Source: Hypomesus transpacificus
Lineage: Eukaryota > Chordata > Actinopteri > Osmeriformes > Osmeridae
Assembly (NCBI RefSeq): GCF_021917145.1
Contig: NC_061060.1
Span: 11,102,506 to 11,166,505, forward strand
DNA: 64,000 nucleotides
Direction of reading: 5' to 3'
Part shown: positions 56,075 to 64,000 of the stretch, piece by piece
How the letters are laid out: each line of letters begins with the position of its first letter
Position numbering within the stretch: the stretch's first letter is position 1
Notes under the pieces: generated by a model
The model's database searches: none
What the model saw: the letters and a program-made list of their open reading frames with translations, nothing else
What the model was told of the DNA's origin: nothing
Position numbers and translations under genes: made by a program

Positions 56075-56583
56075 GGTCAGGCTTAGCTGTAGTGCTTTGA
56101 CTTGCTGGATTGACCGCCTGCACTGAATTGTCGTTTGGTTGGCGGGGTTGGCCCTTTTTTCTGACGTCTTTTTAGAGGGCTGAGGTGCGTTTTGGATTTA
56201 TGCACAGTGGTAAAAGGTTGTTTGAAGATTTTTATGAAACTCGATCTAAATGGATCCGTAAAAGGATGCATATAAAGAGAACTGACATTAATATTTTCTG
56301 ATAAACTAGCACTGCGTAGGCCTATATGAATGATATGCATGTTTGTCTAAATCCTGATTGAGGCCTTAGTGTTTATGAACAAGCTTGTCAACATCCGGTC
56401 AACTTTAATATTTTACAAACGCTTAATGAGTCTGATTCACAAATGATTAAACAATTAGTTATTCTTTGTTAGACTAATAAAAAAGGCAGAAAAAAAACAT
56501 ACAATCATAAATTACACAGACTATTTTATGCACTGAAAGAGTGTGGAGAGCGTTTGAGAGCCTTGGGAAGGCCATGTATGGAT
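56075..56583. other. 5' flank of the Tudor gene
   Basis: Probable promoter and 5' UTR of the minus-strand Tudor gene, then AT-rich sequence up to the TIR element at 56584. No clear core promoter motif is visible. Confidence 0.35.
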
Positions 56584-56647
56584 TAGGGTCAATAGAGGGT
56601 TTTCACGGACGTCACATTCTGGGCAGTAACTCGGATGCGCGGCCATC

Positions 56648-57101
56648 TTGGAGGCACTCGATGTAAACAACTCAACGGAGTACAACGAAAATAACGTAAA
56701 TTCTACAGTCTTTGGTACAACTGTAGCCATGTCTAAACGACCGAAAAGGTCACCAAAACGTGTCCAAGATCCAAAGGCATACAGGGAAGGCCTTGGACCG
56801 CAAGAAAACCGTCGATATGTTGAGAAAATTGGATTTATTGGCGGTGCAGATCCCTACCAGTTAACTAGCTCCCTCTTCTTGGGTCTGTGATGACCCTGTG
56901 ATTCTGCCTTCAGTTGGATATCCAGATATTGTGAACTACCTGGTTTTCTTGCCGAGCCCATATACCGAAGACCTTAAAGCTTACAAAGGTTTGGAGTCCT
57001 ACAATCAGATAGTGTGTGGATGGGAGAGGGAGATGCAGTACCAAGTCCTCAACGACCATTGTGTTGTGAAGGCCAAAGTAAGTAATGCAATAGCGTCTTA
57101 A
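56648..57101 (+). pseudogene. N-terminal fragment of a YqaJ/SWIM-type protein
   Basis: Two open pieces, 56648-56890 (with MSKRPKRSPKRVQDPKAYRE and 'YVEKIGFIGGADPYQL') and 56898-57101 ('PSVGYPDIVNYLVFLPSPYT', 'LESYNQIVCGW', 'LNDHCVVKAKV'), differ in phase. The second resembles the segment just before the SWIM zinc finger in a family of YqaJ-exonuclease-like proteins common in fish and invertebrate mobile DNA. The zinc finger and nuclease parts are absent. The first 30 codons lie within the inverted arm. A short intron or a frameshift near 56890 would explain the phase change. Confidence 0.5.
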
Positions 57102-57461
57102 ATCAACCTAACCATAACTGTATGATATCATTGCAATATTCAAGGTGTACTAGTAGCCAAGTGACACTCAATCGTGTTTTTCTTTTCATTTCAAAGACCC
57201 CCAGTTTGCTATGTACACTGTACACTATCTGAGTTAGTTTCACAAGATAAGATAAGCCTACATGTTATTATCTTGGACATGTTTTGGTGACCTTTTCGGT
57301 CGTTTAGACATGGCTACAGTTGTTCCAAAGAGTGTAGAATTTACGTTATTTTCGTTGTACTACGTTGAGTTGTTTACATCGAGTGCCTCCAAGATGGCCA
57401 CGCATCCGGGTTACTACCCAGAATGTGACGTCCGTGAAAACCCTCTATACCATTTTGCATT

Positions 57462-57612
57462 CATAGAAATAGTTTTGCATCCGTAGAAATAGTTTTATAT
57501 CCGTAGAAATAGTTTTGCATCCGTAGAAAAAGATTTGCATCCGCAGGAATAGTTTTGCATTTGCAAAAAACTATTTCTATTGATGCAAAAATATTTCTAT
57601 GAATGCAAAATA
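57462..57612 (+). repeat. Tandem repeat, 18-19-bp units (TTTGCATCCGTAGAAATAG)
   Basis: About five forward units, then two or three inverted units (CTATTTCTATGAATGCAAAA), making the block itself foldback. It lies between the right arm and right end of the TIR element. Confidence 0.85.
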
Positions 57613-57639
57613 GTATTGACCCTAATTTGACTGCATAAA

Positions 57640-58010
57640 TGGCGCGCCCAAGGCAATAGCGGCTCCCTGACCCCTGAAAACATGGGCGTATCTAGCCCAT
57701 GTTTCATTAGCCCCCCCAAATAAAAGATTTTATTTTATTTTTTTATTTTTAATATATATTTTTTTCTTTAATATTTTAAATCTAAATGTGTTAATTTCTC
57801 TTCCTAACCCCACTAGAGGACAGATTTAAAAGGATATTTAGAAAAATGTCTTCTGGGGGAACATGCCCCCAAACCCCCCTAGTTTTGCTGGGTCACAGGA
57901 AAAATAATAGGTTTTATCTAGGGGCTTAGCCCCCCCCCAAAAGTGGGAACCTAGATTCACCCCTGACCGCAAATGCTATACAATTTCCCGGAAATCATAG
58001 ATTTTGTATT
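57640..58010. repeat. Old repeat, C-rich and AT-rich
   Basis: The phrases 'atctagcccatgtttcattagccccccc' and 'ggggcttagcccccccccaaaagtgggaacctag' suggest an old transposon. No coding content; family not recognised. Confidence 0.35.
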
Positions 58011-58019
58011 TAGAGCGAG

Positions 58020-58620
58020 CGAGAGACTGTCCAATGGTCATTTCTGGTAGAGGTGCATTTGACAATAGGTGCGTTCGACTTCATGCTGTCTCCCATTCTG
58101 CCCACATCGGCATCAGTGAGTGGGAAAAGAGGGCTAACCAGACCCCCCACCCTTCGCCCCTCGGCTTGACGCAACGGCCCCGGTGGATGTAGGTGGTATT
58201 GCATTTCCGGTTAGGCACCCGGCTCTTCCGGTCGTTTTTATTCCATTAACTCCAGTCAACATTTACCAAACTATCTCCCCCAATAATTTTGGTTCGATTC
58301 TTGAACCTTACTCATACTACTATCTTTTTCACATAATTTTTTTCCTGATTTTTGCTAAGTTGGAAACCAATCCGAAATGAGTAAACTAGCACCCCATCCA
58401 AGTTGCCTGGAAACACGCTCGCGGATACGAACAGGGGACGAGCACAAAAGGGAACATCAGCAAGTCGCAGATTTACTTGAGCTGAATGAGAACAAGGAGA
58501 AAGGACTTGATAATGTACAGTTGCCTGCCTTTATTGTAGCACGTTTTACAATGGTTGCACACATACATGACGGTTGTTTGTACAGTTTATTTCCGTTATT
58601 TGACCTTTGGCTTATATCAA
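58020..58620 (+). repeat. Dispersed repeat R1, copy 3 (longest)
   Basis: The core at 58143-58397 matches copies 1 and 2. It continues with 'gcggatacgaacaggggacgagcacaaaag', also seen after copy 1, and 'gttgcacacatacatgacggttg', related to 27195-27225. This suggests a family of about 600 bp with partial copies. Confidence 0.7.
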
Positions 58621-58679
58621 ATTAATTATTAGATAAAGTAAAATAAGTCAAAATACAACCTTCAACCTTCACTGATCAT

Positions 58680-60535
58680 AAAATTATATATTTAACATTG
58701 CATATAAAGAACCAGTTAAGAAGATATTATCCAAATTTCTGGAAATTAAACGATTCACTTTTATGTGATAAAATCTTTAAAGCAAAAGCAGAAGAAATTA
58801 TTCATGAAAACTGGAGGAAAGCTCAAGAAGAAAAAATGTATGGTAAACACTGGGAATATACAACATTTCGGATTCGGAATATGGCAATTAAAAGGGGTAA
58901 AGAATTAGCAAAAGACAAAAGGTTTGAACAAGATAGAATATTTAAGAATTTATATTTATGAAAACGACAGTATGTCTCAAACCAATGTCAATAAATTAAC
59001 CAAATTACAGTCTGAGTTGGAAAATGTACTTCAATATTTAGTACGGGGTGTTTTTTTCAGGTCTAGATGGAGATGGATGGAACATGGTAAAAGGAACACT
59101 AAATATTTTCATAATTTATAAAAAACAAATGCCAGACTTAATAAAATACATAAATCTAGATTAACGCCAAGATTACAGTGAGATTAATCTAGATTTTAAA
59201 AAGAATCTATGCCCACCACTCAAAGAAAGCAATATACATTCAACAGAATTTGAGGGTATCCCTGTTAAAGAGGAAGTAACATACTTAGGAATTCATATTC
59301 AGACAGAAAGGATGAAATCCGATTTTCAATCTCTCATTCCAAAAGTTAAAAATACATTTGATAGATGGCTCATGAGAGATTTATCACTCAAGGGTCGGGT
59401 ACTTTATTCCAAAACTGAAGGATTATCCAGAGTACTTTATCCGCCCAAAGTATTAGATGTTTCCAAACCTTTTATTAAGAAAATAGACTTAATAAAATTA
59501 TTCAATTTCATATGGAAACATAAGCCTGACTAATTCTTATGGAAGTGTAATATTCCAAAAATTGCACGAAATTATAGCATAGTATTTGATGCCATACCCA
59601 CGGGTTACGTAAGAGTGCTGCAGGGTATTAATGTGATGGGGGAGTCGGATGGCTGAGCGGTGAGGGAGTCGGACTAGTAATCAGAAGGTTGCCGGATTGA
59701 TTCCCCGCCAAGCCAAATGACATTGTGTCCTTGGGCAAGGCACTTCACCCTACTTGCCTCGGGGGGAATGTCCCTGTACTTACTGTAAGTCGCTCTGGAT
59801 AAGAGCGTCTGCTAAATGACTAAATGTAAATGTAAAATGTAAATGTAATGTATCTAATGACCAGTCAACATTTAGAACAGATGTTTTATTAAATGGCATT
59901 GACATAAAGGATAAAAAGTGCTATAAAATATATATTTTAGACATTTGATATTTTGCCCCACAGCTGCTCAATGCAAACATTATTGGAATAACCACTTTGG
60001 GAATATCAATTGGACTTTGATTTGGACCTATTATGATAAATATGTTGTTAATAATAAAGTAAATGAACTATATTTAAAATGTTTCCATTGCATCTACCCA
60101 ACAAATCAATTTTTTAAGAAATACAAATATGATCTTTCTGAATCCTGCATATTTTGTGGTGCCTTCACAGAGACGATTGCACATTTGTTTTGTGAATGTT
60201 TTTATGTTAGATTGTTTTGGATTGATGTGTAGGATGTATTTAATGTATTGTGCGGCTCTAGGATAAAATTACAAAATAGAGATATCATTTTTACTATGAA
60301 GGTAATGATTTAGATAAATACCATGTTTTCATTTTGAATCTTTTAATTTTATTTGGAAAATGTTATATCCATAAATATAAATGCTCTGAAAGAAAACCGA
60401 ATATTCACCAACTTAAAAGGACTGACAAATAAGAAAGCCCCTTTTTTCATGTATGTATGTGTTCATTTAATGTTTTCAGTGTGTTTTTGTATTTGTAATT
60501 GAGTAATAAAGGATTTTGAACAACAACAAAAAAGT
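58680..60535 (+). mobile_element. L1-like LINE remnant with internal deletion
   Basis: Open pieces in order: 58698-58961 ('KAEEIIHENWRKAQEEKMYG'), 58924-59121 ('RWMEHGKRNTKYFHNL'), 59312-59533 ('SLKGRVLYSKTEGLSRVLYP', 'FNFIWKHKPD') and 59945-60232 ('CIFCGAFTETIAHLFCEC', 'FW'). These are the parts before and after the reverse-transcriptase domain in L1/Tx1-like ORF2; the catalytic core itself is missing. A 3' AATAAAGGATTTTGAACAACAACAAAAAA end is visible. A SINE (59638-59850) is inserted. Confidence 0.8.
59638..59850 (+). mobile_element. tRNA-derived SINE, best copy in the window
   Basis: A Ser/Leu-tRNA-like head has an A box (GGATGGCTGAGCGGT) and a B-box-like GGTTGCCGGATTGATTCC. The conserved body is TGTCCTTGGGCAAGGCACTT. 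The tail is TCTGGATAAGAGCGTCTGCT plus AAATGTAAATG repeats. The tail is the kind shared with L2 LINEs, which supply the machinery. It is inserted in the L1-like remnant. Confidence 0.9.
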
Positions 60536-60574
60536 CTCGAAGCTAGGAAAAAGGCGAGCCACTCCAATAGTATG

Positions 60575-60690
60575 AACTTGCAGAGCTGGAGACCCGGAGA
60601 GCTACGGTTTCAGGACCGCAGTTTCAGGACAGCAGTTCTAGGACCCTCGTTTTATCTGACAGCGGCACCTAGCAAATTGGATGACGAAGT
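60575..60690 (-). repeat. Dispersed repeat, inverse of 2905-3015
   Basis: 'tttcaggaccgcagtttcaggacagcag' and 'taggaccctcgttttatctgac' match the earlier block in reverse complement. It follows the 3' end of the L1-like remnant. Confidence 0.6.
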
Positions 60691-60699
60691 ATACTATTG

Positions 60700-61237
60700 A
60701 GTACGTGTCAATAGTCGCAACAAGATAGGCTATTTGAATGGTTTGAGAGAGGCAAGAAACAAGGAAAACTTATTTGAATTTGATTATTCAAATATGGATA
60801 TATTAAAAATATATATACAATAACAAACAATAACAATCGCAGTATCACTTCCATCCATCCCTCCACCAGATACACCAGCATCGCTCCATCCAACTCTTCA
60901 TAATTCCCTCCACCCCATCAACCAGCAACATTTTGAAGGATTTCTAGATTTTCCCGACCACCAAAATACCAAAAAGAATGCGACCAAAGCAGTATTCCCC
61001 ACAAACAGTAATTTCTGTCTTCAACTGGTTGTTAACAGTTGTACGTTTGGCAATCAGTGTAGCTCAAAGTAGCTGATGTGAATCACGTGTGGTTATGCAT
61101 AAAACCACTCCAGCGTCTTGAAATGATTTCAACAGCAAAGTTGAAGTTAGCTAGCTAACGTTAACTTTATTGTCCAATTCAAGACACCAGAACTGTTTTA
61201 TACATAACCACAAGTGATTCAAATGAGCTACTTACCT
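60700..61237. other. Intergenic stretch, nothing recognised
   Basis: AT-rich sequence before the palindrome. No supported gene or repeat. Confidence 0.4.
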
Positions 61238-61496
61238 ATGGAAGCAAATCGTGACCAAAATTCAAATGAAAATGCATTTCCAGAAATGCATTTTCATTTT
61301 AAGAATGTGGCTGCATTATTTGACTCATAAATCAAATTAGTATTCAATCATCCTATTTGCATTTTCATTTTCTTCTTTAAGACTGCTCATTCTTTCCCTT
61401 AATTAAAATGAAAACGAAAAAGACATTTGAAATTTAATTTTCAAAATATGCCCCAGCAAATAGATACCAAAATTCAATTTGAAATGTAAAATTTGA

Positions 61497-61765
61497 AAAT
61501 GAAAATGCATTTCCAGAAATGCATTTTCATTTTAAGAACGTGGCTGCAAAATCGTGACCACAATTCAAATTCAAATGCATTTCCAGAAATGCATTTTCAT
61601 TTTCAAGAACGTGGCTGCAAAATCGTGACCACAATTCAAATTCAAATGCATTTTCAGAAATGCATTTTCATTTTAAGAACGTGGCTGCAAAATCGTGACC
61701 ACAATTCAAATTCAAATGTATTTCCAGAAATGCATTTTCATTTTAAGAATGTGGCTGCATTATTT
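61497..61765 (+). repeat. Tandem units of about 70 bp in the left arm
   Basis: GTGGCTGCAAAATCGTGACC starts at 61540, 61611 and 61681, giving periods of 71 and 70 bp. Each unit contains the short palindrome TGCATTTCCAGAAATGCA. The mirror-image array is at about 63256-63530. Confidence 0.9.
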
Positions 61766-62041
61766 GACTCATAAATCAAATTAGTACTGATTAGTACTGA
61801 GCGGACATTGCATTTTCATTTTCATGTTCTGCCCGCAAAGAACTGCCCATAATTCGAAAACGAAAATGCATTCTGAGCGGCGCAGTTGAGTGACGTCAGT
61901 AGCCGCTCTTCTTCAGCTCCCTGCTGACCGAGCTACCCATCTTGTTCGGTAGGGGGCGGTGTGCATACGCATTGCATTACATGGCAAATGTGCCGGGAAA
62001 TTGATTGAATTGCCGGGTCTTTAGAGGACGCATCACAGATC

Positions 62042-62403
62042 ATGGCGCTCCCTCAAATTGTGCAGACACTGATAGAATTAGCTGAGCTGGTAGAAACTAA
62101 TAATATATCTGAGTCTGATGCCCGTGACCGAGTAGAATAAGTCACAGAGAGCTTGGCTGCATACTCTGCCGTCACAGACGTACACATTAATGAGGTTGCC
62201 ATAGTAAACCTCTCTTCAGTCCTGGAACGGCTGGATGCTGTGGAGCCTCAAATGGGACGGGGACGACCAACCATCCACATCCCGTTCGAGTCCATCGAAA
62301 ACTATTTATTAAATGGTTTAAAAATAAAGGACATAGCGGAGCTGTTGTCGGCCACCAGACCATCCGTCGGAGGATCCAAAGCAACGGATTTATGGAGCTA
62401 GAA
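62042..62403 (+). pseudogene. HTH-like N-terminal fragment, left arm (with stop)
   Basis: Starts MALPQIVQTL as in the right arm, but a CAA-to-TAA change gives a stop at 62138 (VE-stop instead of VEQVTES). Beyond the arm, the frame reads 'GLKIKDIAELLSATRPS'. In another phase it reads TIRRRIQSNGFMELES. Together these look like a helix-turn-helix of the kind preceding the integrase core in transposon-derived fish proteins (GRGRPTIHIP, IKDIAELL, TIRRRI). So there is a second lesion, a frameshift near 62362. Confidence 0.55.
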
Positions 62404-62563
62404 AGCTGACAAAAGTATCTGAATTTGAATATGAAAGATCTGAAATATTTGTGTGTCGAATTTCATAAAACTGAAATATATTGCTGTTGAATATATAATA
62501 TCTGAATTATTTGTATGCCAAATTTAATACAACTGAATTATTTTGATCCAAAAATAAAACATT

Positions 62564-62971
62564 CTAAAATTCAGATTGCAGGAATTCAGATTCTTGAAAT
62601 TCAGATTGCGGAAATTCAAATTCAGATTGCGGAAATTCAGATTTTGTCTGAACCAGGCCAAAGGTGAAACAGCTTGCTTTCACAGGAAAAAGTAGACCAT
62701 TTAATAAATAGTTTTCGATGGACTCGAACGGGATGTGGATGGTTGGTCGTCCCCGTCCCATTTGAGGCTCCACAGCATCCAGCCGTTCCAGGACTGAGGA
62801 GAGGTTTACTATGGCAACCTCATTAATGTGTACGTCTGTGACGGCAGAGTATGCAGCCAAGCTCTCTGTGACTTGTTCTACTCGGTCACGGGCATCAGAC
62901 TCAGATATATTATTAGTTTCTACCAGCTCAGCTAATTCTATCAGTGTCTGCACAATTTGAGGGAGCGCCAT
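62564..62971 (-). pseudogene. HTH-like N-terminal fragment, right arm (open frame)
   Basis: The same 92 codons as the left arm without the stop (SDARDRVEQVTESLAAYS, then QMGRGRPTIHIPFESIENYL). At 62696 the frame leaves the arm, runs into spacer sequence and becomes a repeat of SEFxQSEF units translated from the ATTCAGATTGCGGAA repeat. It therefore has no helix-turn-helix or catalytic part of its own, and I treat it as a truncated fragment. Confidence 0.5.
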
Positions 62972-63763
62972 GATCTATGATGCGTCCTCTAAAGACCCGG
63001 CAATTCAATCAATTTCCAGGCACATTTGTCATGTAATGCAATGCGTATGTGCACACCGCCCCCTACCGAACAAGATGGGTAGCTCGGTCAGCAGGGAGCT
63101 GAAGAAGAGCGGCTACTGACGTCACTCTACTGCGCCGCTCAGAATGCATTTTCGTTTTCGAATTATGGGCAGTTCTTTGCGGGCAGAACATGAAAATGAA
63201 AATGCAATGTCCGCTCAGTACTAATCAGTACTAATTTGATTTATGAGTCAAATAATGCAGCCACATTCTTAAAATGAAAATGCATTTCTGGAAATACATT
63301 TGAATTTGAATTGTGGTCACGATTTTGCAGCCACGTTCTTAAAATGAAAATGCATTTCTGGAAATGCATTTGAATTTGAATTGTGGTCACGATTTTGCAG
63401 CCACGTTCTTGAAAATGAAAATGCAATTCTGGAAATGCATTTGAATTTGAATTGTGGTCACGATTTTGCAGCCACGTTCTTAAAATGAAAATGCATTTCT
63501 GGAAATGCATTTTCATTTTCAAATTTTACATTTCAAATTGAATTTTGGTATCTATTTGCTGGGGCATATTTTGAAAATTAAATTTCAAATGTCTTTTTCG
63601 TTTTCATTTTAATTAAGGGAAAGAATGAGCAGTCTTAAAGAAGAAAATGAAAATGCAAATAGGATGATTGAATACTAATTTGATTTATGAGTCAAATAAT
63701 GCAGCCACATTCTTAAAATGAAAATGCATTTTCATTTGAATTTTGGTCACGATTTGCTTCCAT

Positions 63764-64000
63764 ACTTACCTGTCCACTCCCTATTAAGCCCCATTGCACT
63801 GAATTTGGTTGCAGTTCCACCAGAGTTCCACTGGGGGTGATCGCGAGCGAGTGCATGCTGAATGGTCTATGGAGCTAAACGGCTAAATTTGTCTCTATTA
63901 CCTGATTGTCGTTTTGAAATCTCAGATTTGATTGAAGTTTTTGCATGTTCAACATGGATTATAGTTTGAAAGTTGAATGAATGAGTACTTATGCCCTTTT
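63764..64000. other. Window edge, nothing recognised
   Basis: Sequence beyond the right arm of the palindrome. No supported feature. Confidence 0.4.

Larger units (their letters stand above)
56584..57625 (+). mobile_element. TIR element carrying a YqaJ/SWIM-type gene fragment
   Basis: The outer ends TTAGGGTCAATA and TATTGACCCTAA are inverse. Inside them, about 56598-56765 and 57280-57450 are inverted copies of each other (AGGGTTTTCACGGACGTCAC onward). The right arm is separated from its outer end by about 150 bp of 18-19-bp tandem repeats. Between the arms lies a fragment of a gene (56648-57101). No transposase is visible, so it is non-autonomous. Confidence 0.7.
61238..63763. mobile_element. 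Large inverted repeat (foldback element), arms of about 1.07 kb
   Basis: The left arm 61238-62317 (starting ATGGAAGCAAATCGTGACC) and the right arm 62697-63763 (ending with its inverse) are nearly identical inverted copies. Between them is a 379-bp spacer. The outer part of each arm has about 70-bp tandem units; the inner part of each has the same 92-codon open frame starting MALPQIVQTLIELAELVETN. A related spacer copy lies at 35191-35464. No transposase is present. Confidence 0.9.

Noticed and set aside
61497..63530. Regular repeats at 61.5 and 63.3 kb as a possible CRISPR array
   Set aside because: Units of about 70 bp are contiguous without unique spacers, arranged as mirror arrays in a eukaryotic palindrome, with no cas genes.

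Overview
The window reads as nuclear DNA of a ray-finned (teleost) fish. The host genes have vertebrate intron-exon structure with GT..AG introns, many only about 75-400 bp long. The rest is a dense mix of fish-type repeats: Tc1/mariner, Harbinger, L2 and L1-like LINEs, tRNA-derived SINEs, Gypsy, MITEs and GT microsatellites. There is no sign of bacterial operons, CRISPR or plasmid features. The species cannot be read from the sequence.

Host genes. (1) fchsd1, plus strand, 3820-15631, appears complete: 20 coding exons, 746 aa, F-BAR plus two SH3 domains. (2) A decayed KIM-type tyrosine phosphatase copy, closest to PTPN7, at 20596-21300. (3) An unrecognised minus-strand gene or gene pair at 21780-23997. 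(4) vma21, plus strand, 36489-37154, three exons, 103 aa. (5) Two connexin genes on the minus strand, each with a one-exon coding region: an alpha connexin (gja3-like, 41723-42829) and a beta connexin (gjb1/Cx32-like, 47085-47912). (6) A minus-strand Tudor-domain gene resembling RNF17/TDRD4 but lacking a RING finger (50820-56074, eight phase-consistent exons).

Mobile DNA fills most of the rest. Two Tc1/mariner copies of identical length (1661 bp each) encode the same intact 357-aa DD34E transposase in opposite orientations at 10782-12442 (inside an fchsd1 intron) and 27323-28983. A Harbinger element at about 17.4-20.5 kb carries both usual genes, transposase and Myb-like protein; its transposase is split by a 465-bp solo LTR. 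Other remnants are a second HARBI1-like pseudogene, an L2 LINE, a Gypsy integrase fragment carrying a nested MITE, a degenerate Tc1 with an L2 LINE inside it, a TIR element carrying a fragment of a YqaJ/SWIM-type gene, an L1-like LINE with a SINE inside it, and a 2.5-kb near-perfect inverted repeat at 61238-63763 whose two arms carry the same short open reading frame.

The host genes have unrelated cell roles: membrane curvature, V-ATPase assembly, gap junctions and germline Tudor biology. They form no joint pathway. The most unusual structures are the large palindrome with coding arms, the identical Tc1 pair, the TIR element with a captured gene fragment, the MITE sitting next to a splice acceptor of the Tudor gene, and the unidentified 21.8-24.0 kb gene. 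All exon borders were placed by eye from GT/AG sites and reading phase, without transcript evidence.
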